In this document: one piece after another, positions 34,196 to 43,119 of the stretch
Position numbering within the stretch: the first letter of the stretch is position 1
Layout: each line of letters starts with the position of its first letter
Assembly: GCA_946965045.2 (NCBI GenBank)
Contig: OX337237.1
Location: 1,178,001 to 1,242,000 of the forward strand
Direction: 5' to 3'
Source: Epithemia pelagica
Lineage: Eukaryota; Bacillariophyta; Bacillariophyceae; Surirellales; Surirellaceae
DNA length: 64,000 nucleotides
Position numbers and translations under genes: made by a program
The notes under the pieces: generated by a model
The model's database searches: none
What the model saw: the letters and a program-made list of their open reading frames with translations, nothing else
Told to the model about the DNA's origin: nothing

Positions 34196-34836
34196 ATAAA
34201 AATGAAAAGATTGCACGCAAGAAGCATGAAAAGGTTGTTGAAGACGGTCTATCATGGAGTGACTCATTCACCGTGGTGGACGTTGGCTATGGTATTCAAA
34301 AGATTCAGACCAGCTTTGTAATTATTGGTGGAACGGACGCAAAAGACCGCTCGTATACAGTGGTGGAAAAGGTAATGGAACCACATCGCGAGGTACGATC
34401 AGCCGAAATGACGTCTCTAGAAGTGCAAAAGTGTGGAGGCCATCATGAGGACTCTCGCGTTGTGCTGCACGAGAAGGAAGAGGGACAGAACTTATCATGG
34501 GCAGAAAAAATGATGTGTTCCGAGAAAGAGAAGAACAAAGACCGTTTCGCTGGAATGGAATCTAACCAACGATTCCTGGTCGCTATTGAGGTCAAACCGT
34601 CGGATGTGGAACAGGATTTGATAGCACTGTGGAAGAAGATAACCCGGACAGTAACAAAAGACGGTTTGAAGTGGAGTGAATCCTGCACATTGGCCAATGT
34701 TGGGTTCGGTATTGAAAAGATTCAGACCACATTTATCATGCGAGATACAATCAGCCCGGACAGTGTCATTGACATCATATTGGACATGCAAGACGAGGTC
34801 CAATCTGCTGAAATGACTTCCATCAAAGGTCTCTAG
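34191..34836 (+). pseudogene. Fragment with two eEF1B-type GNE domains (5' truncated)
   Basis: The frame begins at the DDX41 stop and has no ATG at the domain start. It encodes a first domain lacking its N-terminal strand (from about KVVEDGLSWSDS...VGYGIQKIQ to EVRSAEM) and a second more complete domain (VAIEVKPSDVEQDL...DGLKWSES...VGFGIEKIQ...VQSAEM). The pattern VKPxxxxxDL...DGLxWxxS...VGxGIxKxQ...VQS matches the guanine-nucleotide-exchange (EF1_GNE) domain of translation factor eEF1B beta/delta, which recycles eEF1A. A KLWKKI-type motif replaces the usual acidic helix. The missing 5' part suggests a broken relative of the gene at 35432; an unseen upstream exon is the alternative. Confidence 0.6.
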
Positions 34837-35431
34837 TAGTAGAGCAAAATGGCTTTTCTGGACACGTTTTTCCTTCTGTTCTGTAGGTCGGAAGGCCGGT
34901 GCCCACATGGAGAAGTTTTCCTCCCTGGAAGACCTGTGTCCGGCTGTTGTAAATGGTTGATATTGTGCTCCTCACGGACCAGACCACCACGCAGGAGATA
35001 ACATCCATGGATGTTGGGTGGTGAAATAGGAGTATAGCAAGTTGTGCGACCAAAAAATGAGAAATGAGAACAGTTCACTTCCGAATTGGATAATTTGCGA
35101 ACCTATCAGGAGAAACAACAGATTGGATGGGTGACTGCTGTAACTTGGTCGCACTCTTGTTGTTGATGCCGCAGCTAGGCCCTCCTGACTTTTTGTGGGA
35201 TGAAACAGACAATTGGTGCTTCGCATATGTTTGGCACCGACAGCCCCTTTCTTCGATTGTGGTTGTTGACATGCTTTGGTTGGCTGGTTGTCAAGAAAGC
35301 GAACACGACCTTCGCTTGGAACCGACAAAGAATATAGTATCGTCGATCTTGGTCCATAATATTATCAACAAACGGACGAGAACAAAAACCCGAATCAGAG
35401 AGTGTGAATCAACAGCAACAAAGAAACGACC
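34837..35431. other. Interval between the two GNE-domain genes
   Basis: 595 bp with no supported gene. It presumably holds the promoter of the 35432 gene. No clear repeat was seen. Confidence 0.4.
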
Positions 35432-36152
35432 ATGGATCCCATTGAAGTATTGAAAGATCGAATGGCCGAGCCATTGGCGGAAACAGAGAGAAGAGAGGAA
35501 ACTGTCGTATCCATTGAGATCAAGCCATGGAAGGTGACGCAAGATTTGCGGAAATTGTGGAAAAAGATTACCAACACGGTCGTCGAGGATGGTTTAACAT
35601 GGAGTGATTCCTGTACCTTGATGGACGTGGCGTACAGCATTCAAAAGCTCCAAACCACCTTTGTGTTGGTGGGAGGTGAAGCAACTCACAAGGATCGTGC
35701 CGACACGGTTGTGGACGAGATTTTGACGAAACTCAAGCATGATGTTCAGTCGGCCGAAGTTACGTCCCTCCATGTGTTTGGTGAGGACAAGCAAGTCGAA
35801 CCCGCCAAGGAATCGTGGGCAGAAACAATGGCTCGCTCCAAGGAAACAGACAAGAAGTTAACACAGGTAACCATTGACGTGAATCCCTGGACGGTGGACC
35901 AAGATTTGTGCAAATTGTGGAAACGCATTACACAAATGGTCGTCGAGGACGGTCTTACGTGGAGCGATTCCTGCACGTTGGAAGATGTAGCCTATAGCAT
36001 TCAAAAGCTGCAGACGACCTTTGTTCTAGACGGTGGAGATGACTGGAGATGACGACAACCACAAAGACCGTGCCGAAGCGGTCGTGGACAGGATTTTGGA
36101 ATTCAAACGGGAGGTCCAGTCGGCGGAGATTGTTTCACTGAAAGCAGTTTAG
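35432..36152 (+). pseudogene. Tandem eEF1B GNE-domain gene, frameshifted near its end
   Basis: ATG 35432 (MDPIEVLKDRM) opens a frame with two GNE-like domains. Each has VxIEIKPW or VNPW, DL(R/C)KLWK, VVEDGLTWSDSCTL, VAYSIQKLQTTFVL and, in the first, VQSAEVTS. The second domain is cut at 36052 by a frameshift caused by an exact 10-bp tandem duplication (36034-36043 and 36044-36053). In the shifted frame the missing end (AEAVVDRIL...VQSAEIVSLKAV) follows to a TAG at 36150-36152. The repeated domain is known from eEF1B as a single C-terminal copy; a protein made only of repeated GNE domains is unusual. Whether it acts in translation is unknown. Confidence 0.7.
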
Positions 36153-36806
36153 ATTCGGAACACATGGGTCATTAATAGTAGTTGACGGAGCAATTAACAA
36201 GCTAGCTATACGTGTTCTCCTTTACCTCAATAGAACGCCATCATGTAGATGATACACAGACGATGTCGTTCATGAGCAAAAAGGGCTATCTTTAGGTTGG
36301 AGAATCTGTAGCTACGAGGGTGGCTGAAATGGTTGTTCTCCATTCTCTTTGCTCGCACTCCTACCTAGTAGAGCATCGTTCGTTGATGCTCACAAGGACT
36401 CATCGATGTCTTTCTTCTTGGAGTATACGCCCAAGAGGTAATATGAATAATAATGGGAATGAGAAAACGACCAGACAAGGTAAAGGTAGATTTACTGAGC
36501 TGAGATGAGTACTCCCTTTTCATTCACGAATTGATAAGGCGTACTATCATCCAGTAGCTGCGCGGTGATTGCCCCGCGACTAAAAAATGAGATCGCGGAT
36601 CGTTCAAGCCTATTATCTACCATTACCAAGCCTACAAGCACGAACAAGACCGCAGCAACTTCCGGTAATGGACTCAAAATGTGGGTAGTCTTTCTACTAC
36701 TCAGAGTATCGTCACGATATAACTTCTTCATTATCATACAGAAGTACCTCTGATACGACCATACTACATTCAGATTCTTTAGATATGAGGTAAACATACT
36801 GAGTCA
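36153..36806. other. Gene-free interval
   Basis: 654 bp with no coding sequence or clear repeat recognised. Confidence 0.5.
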
Positions 36807-36886
36807 CGGATGTCGGAGGATTGGGATGATGTCGGAGGTCGGAGGATGTCGGATGATGTCGGAGGATGTCGGAGGATGTCGGATGT
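36807..36886. repeat. 10-bp-period tandem array, GATGTCG core, forward
   Basis: About six imperfect units of GAGGATGTCG/GATGATGTCG type, with a period close to 10 bases. It precedes a unique stretch of about 150 bp and then an inverted array with the same core. Confidence 0.9.
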
Positions 36887-37035
36887 TTTTATCGCCAAAA
36901 GAATCTTTGCTCTCCAGCAGTTGGAATTCTTCAAGAGAAATCACATGGTCACAAGTCAACGATGGACAGTAGGCCCATCTACTGATGGAGCACCGCTGGA
37001 TTTTGAAACAAACCATGTTTCCGCGCGAGCCCGAA

Positions 37036-37128
37036 ACGACATCAAACAACATCAAACGACATCAAACGACATCAAACGACATCAAACGACATACCTTTCG
37101 ACATCAAACGACATACCTTTCGACATTC
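37036..37128. repeat. 10-bp-period tandem array, GATGTCG core, inverted
   Basis: Repeated CGACATCAAA units, the reverse complement of TTTGATGTCG, with two ATACCTTT-spaced units at the right. The GATGTCG core is therefore shared with the array at 36807-36886 but on the opposite strand. Confidence 0.9.
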
Positions 37129-37154
37129 CCGCTTGTTCCATACTAGTGAATGGG

Positions 37155-38320
37155 AACCCTCCGACTAGGTGTCCGCTTCTTAGCCCCCCAGCCGCTCTCC
37201 GCGACCAACCATTTTAATTTTGGTTTTTTTGCGTTTTTGAAGAAAATTTCGGGTCAAAATGAAAATGATCACGCCGGCCTTCTAGATCACCGTTTTGAAA
37301 TTTTGTGAGCAGGCGTGCGCACTTTGACCGTTGGTCTTCCCCATTCTTGATTGTCGTCCCAACTTGCGACCCACATTATTTTCACTACGCACCTTTTGAC
37401 ATGGATAATGGACATGCACCATCACAATGCATTCTCCATCATCTGCACACCATGGACATTTGACATATAGACCATAGATAGTGTTTTGCTCTACCCCATC
37501 CTTTCTTTGTTTTTTCTAGGAGAAGTGTGGTTGTTTCTAGTGTTTGTGTCCGTTTAAAAGTGGACCCTCCTCCACAACACCGTGCCGTTGCCGTAGGCTT
37601 GTCTCTTTGCAACCACATACAGTCCTATTTTAGAATACGTCTCTTTCTAGTTGCCTTATGGAGCATATAGAGTGTAGAGTCCCCTGCACTGCTGGGAAAG
37701 ACAAGTCATGCTCATGGCAACAAAAAAAGAACAACAGGAGCAGGTCGACATCACAATCCACTAAAGACCCAAACTGAGCGACAGCAGAGGAAAAATGGAT
37801 GGCTTCCTCCACTTATCCTACCTACTCCTAATTGAGGTCTACAGCTCTATTTTGTCCTATAAGAATCCTACAAATGATGCCAGCAGCCCCACATGGCATC
37901 GACCAAAATGGATGTTACATGGCACAAACAAATGACACACTATGGCAACTGGCAACGTAGTGAGAGCCTACAACTAAACATTGTCCATTCCAATGCAAGT
38001 ATTAGCCATTCCAGAACTTACCATGATGGATGTGCAGTGACAAAGATGAGATGAGATGGCCAGGGACGAAGCATGCCGTTTTTGGTGTTGGTTTGGTCAT
38101 TGCCTCGACTTGTTGCCTGCATCGATTTTGTGACCCGTGAACTCACTGAGAACACTATTTTGAGTCTTGTTGAGCAGAACGCCTGCCATCTTCCAACTGT
38201 CACATCACGCCAGCCTTTCCACCGATGAATGTGAAATTTCCATTCATTTTTTTGTCTGTGAGATTGGGTTTGTCTTGCCCGAACAGACGAGCTTAGAAGC
38301 GGACATCTAGTCGGAGGGTT
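37155..38320. mobile_element. Non-coding element with 30-bp terminal inverted repeats
   Basis: Positions 37155-37184 and 38291-38320 are reverse complements with about two mismatches (ends AACCCTCCGACTAG...). The 1.1 kb between holds no ORF of note. This is the form of a MITE or other non-autonomous DNA transposon. A target-site duplication is not clear. Confidence 0.65.
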
Positions 38321-38335
38321 CTATGGAATCATAAT

Positions 38336-39652
38336 CCCTCGGTATCAGTGTCCACTGCTTAGCTGTTTTTTGTCTGTGCCACCTTCACAGGTTCCCAATT
38401 GGACACAGACAGCATTTTTCGTTTTTCGTCGGTCTGTCTAGCCATTAAAATTCCTCAGGGTTGAAGCAAGGCCAGCGTGCAAGTGACAGTTGACGGTTGG
38501 TGGTTGTCCTCGCCGGGTCACCACGATTCAAATTTGGGCATCCATCATCATCTCGACACCTGTCACAAAAACCCAAAACCGAGCCAAATGCTTGACCATG
38601 ACGTGGGTGAGTACTTATCTTGTTGTCTCTTTTCCCTTTTTCTCACGCATTAATGCTGCAGCTGTCTTTCCTATTGTTCTTGCATGATCCTTTACTTTTG
38701 TCTCATTTTGTACGAGTAGATGACAAGCCGCCAGATGTCGACTGGAATATCTTTTCCTTGCCGTAATTGTTTGTTGTTTGATTGTTTTTTGGCTACTGTC
38801 ATATGCTCTATAGGATAGATTATTCTCTCTCGTCTCTCATCATAGCGTCATTCTCAATCATTTCTCAACGATGTTGTTTTTGCATCAAATAGATGGGAAG
38901 CCATCTTGCCACACCCTACTGACCAATTATCATAATATCCTACCTAGGTAGTCGACACAGAGTGCTCAAAGTGAGCGGTACAAGCTTGTGAGAGCTGTTC
39001 TGTTGTGTTTTCATAGCGAAACTGAGGGTCATCGTCGTGCTCACAACAAAGAACAAAGCTGCAACGAATTCACAAGGCTCAAAAGTCTCATGGATGACAA
39101 GCACTGGCGTTCTACTACTAGTAAATAAACAAAAGAATGTCTAGAGTATAGAGTTTTTTTAATGCAATCAACGTTATGGCGCTCAGCAAAAACCAGTCAT
39201 TTCTGTTCGACAAGAATGAACAATGAGAGTAATGAGCTGCCCAGTGACTAAACAGATGAGTAGCGTCTCCCACGAGCAGAGCAAACAAAAGTGGCAATTG
39301 GTAGTGAGCATGAGTGATGTCATTGACAACATGGCAATTGGCAATGGATCAAGCTCACCTGGAAAGCCAGTAACATTCGTAAGCAGTAAGTACGATGTGC
39401 TTTGGCAAAAGAAAAGAGAATTGTGAGCTTGCCCCGAGTTATGCAACAACCAACCGTCATCCACGCAGGGGACGCTTGCTGGGCTTGCGTCCGTTTCAAA
39501 CGTCGAAAAGTTCAGCTGGGCATGCGTGCCAATTTGCAATTTGATAGTTTCTATTTGCATCAAAAGCGAAAAATGCTGTCTGTGTCCACCTGGGAACCTG
39601 TGAAGGTGGCACAGACAAAAAACAGCTAAGCAGTGGACACTGATACCGAGGG
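38336..39652. mobile_element. Non-coding element with about 90-bp terminal inverted repeats
   Basis: Starting CCCTCGGTATCAGTG at 38336, the left arm matches the reverse complement of the right arm ending at 39652, with only a few mismatches over about 90 bases. Weaker inverted similarity reaches further in (GACGGTTGGT... near 38493, and its complement near 39450). No transposase was found inside. It begins only 15 bases after the preceding TIR element ends. Confidence 0.75.
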
Positions 39653-39752
39653 TATCGATCCTAGTTTTTGGTTTCGTCCGTTGGGTATTGGTACAGAATA
39701 TGCGACTCACGTGTATTTACCGGAAGTTGCAGAATATACGTCGTTCGCGACA

Positions 39753-39781
39753 CTTCTTCTTCTTCTTCTTCTTCTTCTTCT
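39753..39781. repeat. CTT microsatellite
   Basis: About nine CTT units, in the 5' region of the alpha/beta hydrolase gene, where a polypyrimidine tract could affect the promoter or an unseen upstream exon. Confidence 0.95.
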
Positions 39782-40182
39782 GGTCGATCCAGACCAGCGT
39801 GTCATTGTTTGTGGTGCCCGAGTTGCGGTGGAATACGAAGAGACTGGAGTGAATCGTCGGTCCTTTGGTTGAACGTGAATGGTTCGCATAGGTTCTTGGC
39901 ACATTCCCCTATTCTATTGTTGGGCTTATAGAACCGCAAGATCGATCGTGAGCGTGTGGTTGCCGACTCAAAACCGAATTGCCGCACAAGAAGTGACCTG
40001 GTGAACAGGACCAGTATTTTTTCACCAGTGGATTGGATTCACCGTTGCCACAAACACACCCCAACGACGACCACAACGGGTTTGGCACAAGAAGGCTAGC
40101 CCCTAATCAATCACATTACAACAAAGCAATCCTTCCATAGGTGGAGGACGACGACAAGCCAGAAACCACAGAAACGCCCACC

Positions 40183-41328
40183 ATGGTTCATGTGGGAGTC
40201 TCTCGATGGCGTGAAGAATGGATCATCCGTCAGAGTCGCAACAATACTAACAAGACCAACCAGCGTGTGGCAGGTGTGTGGGATCCTCGCCTCGTCCGAG
40301 AAACGATTTATTTGCGCGATGGTCGTCGATTGACGTATTTTCTCGATGGACCTCCAGACCAAGATCGGCACGAATTGCCGCATATTTTTGTCTTTCATGC
40401 CATGTTTTTGAGTGGCAATGTCTTTTTATTGCCGGAACCACCCACCGACTACGTATTGGTTTGTGTGAATCGACCGGGGTACTTTGGATCCGATGCTCCA
40501 CCGCAACCAAAACCACATCAACAAGGAAATCGTCGTCGATCCAATTGCCTTCGTCGATGGTTTGGTCGACAAGCCAGTTCATTTGGCAAGGATCATGATG
40601 AAACAAGTTTGGAAGAGGAGGAGGGGGACCGGAACCCGGACAGCACGGCTGCTGCTGCTTCGTCGTCCCCGTATGCCTATCAAGATTTTGCCAAGGACAT
40701 GGAAGAATTGGCCAATCATTTGCGAGTTGCTCAATTTGCAGTGGCGGGTCATTCCAGTGGAGGACCTTGTGCCTTGGCCTGTGCCTCGCATTTGACGAGT
40801 CGACGTGTGACGGCCGTGGGCCTGTTATCGAGCGATCCCGAATATGCGCATCCTTCGGCACCCAACAAACGGTGGATCAATGCGATTGGTGTTGGAACAC
40901 TCTTGCCCTTTTTGCTTGATTATTGTTTGTGTTGTTTGCCCTTGGCTCGCAATGCCAGTGCCGGCTTGCGCAACGATTATCGATTGGAAACCTCCTTGTA
41001 TTGCTTTGACACGGAACGCATTCCCCAACCCGTCACCATTTACGTGGGAGAAGACGATGCTGTCTTGCCGCCCGATATCTCTCGCCACATGCACGAACGG
41101 TTGACCCATTCTACACTGCACATTGTTCCCAAAGTGGGACACTTGTCCTTGTTGGGACGACAAGATGTGTTGAATGACTTTTATGAAACCATCTTGTCGT
41201 CCACTTCAGCGACTGTCCAGGACAAGCAAGATGAGGAAGAAGAGGGTCCTGTGGAACTTGCAGTGGTATCCCAACAGCAACAAGTAGAAGAAGATGGCAT
41301 TACCGCCACGGATCATTCTTTGGTCTAA
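40183..41328 (+). CDS. Alpha/beta hydrolase-fold protein
   Basis: 381 residues from ATG 40183 (context CACCATGG). The frame is open further upstream without an ATG. The nucleophile elbow GHSSGG places Ser191 in the G-x-S-x-G position. The acid is probably in GEDDAVLPP and the histidine in KVGHLSLLG, completing the triad in the canonical order. A central insertion (about 110-165) is charged and Q/S/A-rich, and a C-terminal tail is acidic. The substrate is unknown; the architecture suits an esterase, lipase or epoxide-hydrolase-like enzyme. A weak hydrophobic segment (GTLLPFLLDYCLCCLPLA) lies in the lid region. Confidence 0.82.
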   Translation: MVHVGVSRWREEWIIRQSRNNTNKTNQRVAGVWDPRLVRETIYLRDGRRLTYFLDGPPDQDRHELPHIFVFHAMFLSGNVFLLPEPPTDYVLVCVNRPGYFGSDAPPQPKPHQQGNRRRSNCLRRWFGRQASSFGKDHDETSLEEEEGDRNPDSTAAAASSSPYAYQDFAKDMEELANHLRVAQFAVAGHSSGGPCALACASHLTSRRVTAVGLLSSDPEYAHPSAPNKRWINAIGVGTLLPFLLDYCLCCLPLARNASAGLRNDYRLETSLYCFDTERIPQPVTIYVGEDDAVLPPDISRHMHERLTHSTLHIVPKVGHLSLLGRQDVLNDFYETILSSTSATVQDKQDEEEEGPVELAVVSQQQQVEEDGITATDHSLV

Positions 41329-42035
41329 TGCATGTTTGGCCGACGACAACGACGACGACGACAACATTATGACGGAAGAGAAGGACAATCCACAGAGGAA
41401 CAGGCGCAACCACAAACAAGAAGAAAACCAGAACAAAACAAACAAAACACCCGTCTTGGATTCAGGAAGGAAATTGCCACATCGAACCCCCAACCAAACA
41501 ATGCGCAGGCAAACGTCGAACCTCTCTGGACCAAGGCATAAAAAGAGCAACCGAACCACACACACACAAGAGAGAAGAAAACAAACTGAATGGAACACAA
41601 AACACGACGGGTCAATCACAAACGACGAGAGCCGTGGATGGAAGGAATTCGATGCAGGAGAAAAATCGCACAGTCCAACCTCTCCGACATCGAAAAGAAG
41701 AAGAGGAACCGAGACAGCAACATAAAAAGAGAGTTGCACAAGATGGGATCCTCATTCACAACACGGAACAAGAAGCTTGAACGAAGGATTGGATGAACGT
41801 GAAACGATTCCACATCTCTCTTGGAATGCACCGAAGGAAACCAACCATACAAACTACTAGCAATAGTAGCTAAATCTTCGTACTCAATTCAATCGATTCT
41901 AGTCGCAATGGTAGTACTATACACTTTTGTTGTGCTGTTGTATCTTCTTTTCTATCCAGGTGTTTTGCTTCGTGATTGAAGGTTCCATCTAATTCCCAAA
42001 CTCGGCGGCAAGGACTCCTTCCGTGTCTGTAATGC
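41329..42035. other. Gene-free interval
   Basis: Adenine-rich 3' flank of the hydrolase gene; one arm of a 97-bp direct repeat follows. The open frames here are low-complexity K/N/T-rich shadows. Confidence 0.5.
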
Positions 42036-42132
42036 TCGGAAGAGTTGTTGTACGGCCATACCAATACAGAAGATTGTTATTTTCTGGCGTTTCGATTGCG
42101 CTCGCCATCATCCCAGCCGGAATGAGAAGCAA
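42036..42132. repeat. 97-bp direct repeat, unit 1
   Basis: It matches 42412-42508 with about one mismatch (a C/T in the TTATTTT(C/T)TGG segment). It may be a recent short-range duplication or the ends of a small insertion. Confidence 0.95.
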
Positions 42133-42411
42133 CTGTGTTTCCTTGGGTGGTCTTGTTTGTACTACACACACATATGACTAATACGCTCTCTTGTGTGTCT
42201 TTAGAATTTGGTCGACCAAGTCCATGGAACCACAGGAATCGCACCGGAATGGTACGTCCATATCATTCGTTATTCTTGACAGAGCACCAATCGTCCAACC
42301 TCACCACCGTTGTTCCATGTTTTGCGGTTTCTCCGTTCCTGCACACTTAGGAAAATTGTGGTTTCCGAAAGTCCCATTGGCTACCATGCTGCTACTACCA
42401 ATGATTCTAAT

Positions 42412-42508
42412 TCGGAAGAGTTGTTGTACGGCCATACCAATACAGAAGATTGTTATTTTTTGGCGTTTCGATTGCGCTCGCCATCATCCCAGCCGGAATG
42501 AGAAGCAA
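42412..42508. repeat. 97-bp direct repeat, unit 2
   Basis: Second copy of the unit at 42036-42132, same orientation, 376 bp downstream. Confidence 0.95.
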
Positions 42509-43119
42509 TGCCAGAGATACATCGGGCAGCAGCAGTGTGATACTGCCTTATATCTATTGCATTCCACAACATTCATTGAGTAGGTAGTAGGTAATAATCA
42601 AAAGACCTTGTTAATAATCTGAAACATGAAACTCCTTCTATTGATATAGTTTGGAGAGAATGGCAACCTTTCATTCCCTCTCGTCGGACGCCACAAAAGA
42701 TCTTTCTGTGAGTGGCAGACTTTATCTTTGTGGGAAGCTCCCCCTGCGCGCAAGGCGCTCTTTTCCCGCAAAAGCACTCGTGATCCCGCAAGACCAGATG
42801 GTGCCACGTGGAGAGAGTACACGGCACACGCGATGATTGGCCGCATCATTCTCACATCAATGAAGGAACAGATCATCCAGCGATACACTTTTTAGGGATA
42901 TGTATCGTCCAACGTTGTTGTGTGTCATGACGAAGAAGTGGATGCTTTCCCTGTAAATTTGAAAGGTGCAATCGAGCCGAGAGAGGTCTTTTACTGGTTG
43001 TTTTTCTTGGAGGAACGAAAACACGAAAGCAGTTTCCACGACAAGCCACAGTTGTTGCTCTCGAGTTGCACAACACCAAAAAACGACGACGAATTCCAAA
43101 CAACAACAACACTCACAGA
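42509..43119. other. Upstream region of the SAC phosphatase
   Basis: 611 bp with no supported gene; presumed promoter and 5' UTR of the gene starting at 43120. Confidence 0.45.

Noticed and set aside
35127-35453. 108-residue frame overlapping the start of the 35432 gene
   Set aside because: It overlaps the real start in another frame and has no recognisable pattern.
36807-37128. CRISPR-like appearance of the 10-bp arrays
   Set aside because: The units are tandem without spacers, the locus is eukaryotic, and no cas-like gene exists.
41294-41725. 143-residue K/N/T-rich frame after the alpha/beta hydrolase
   Set aside because: It overlaps the hydrolase stop region in another frame, is low complexity and has no domain; most likely 3' UTR.
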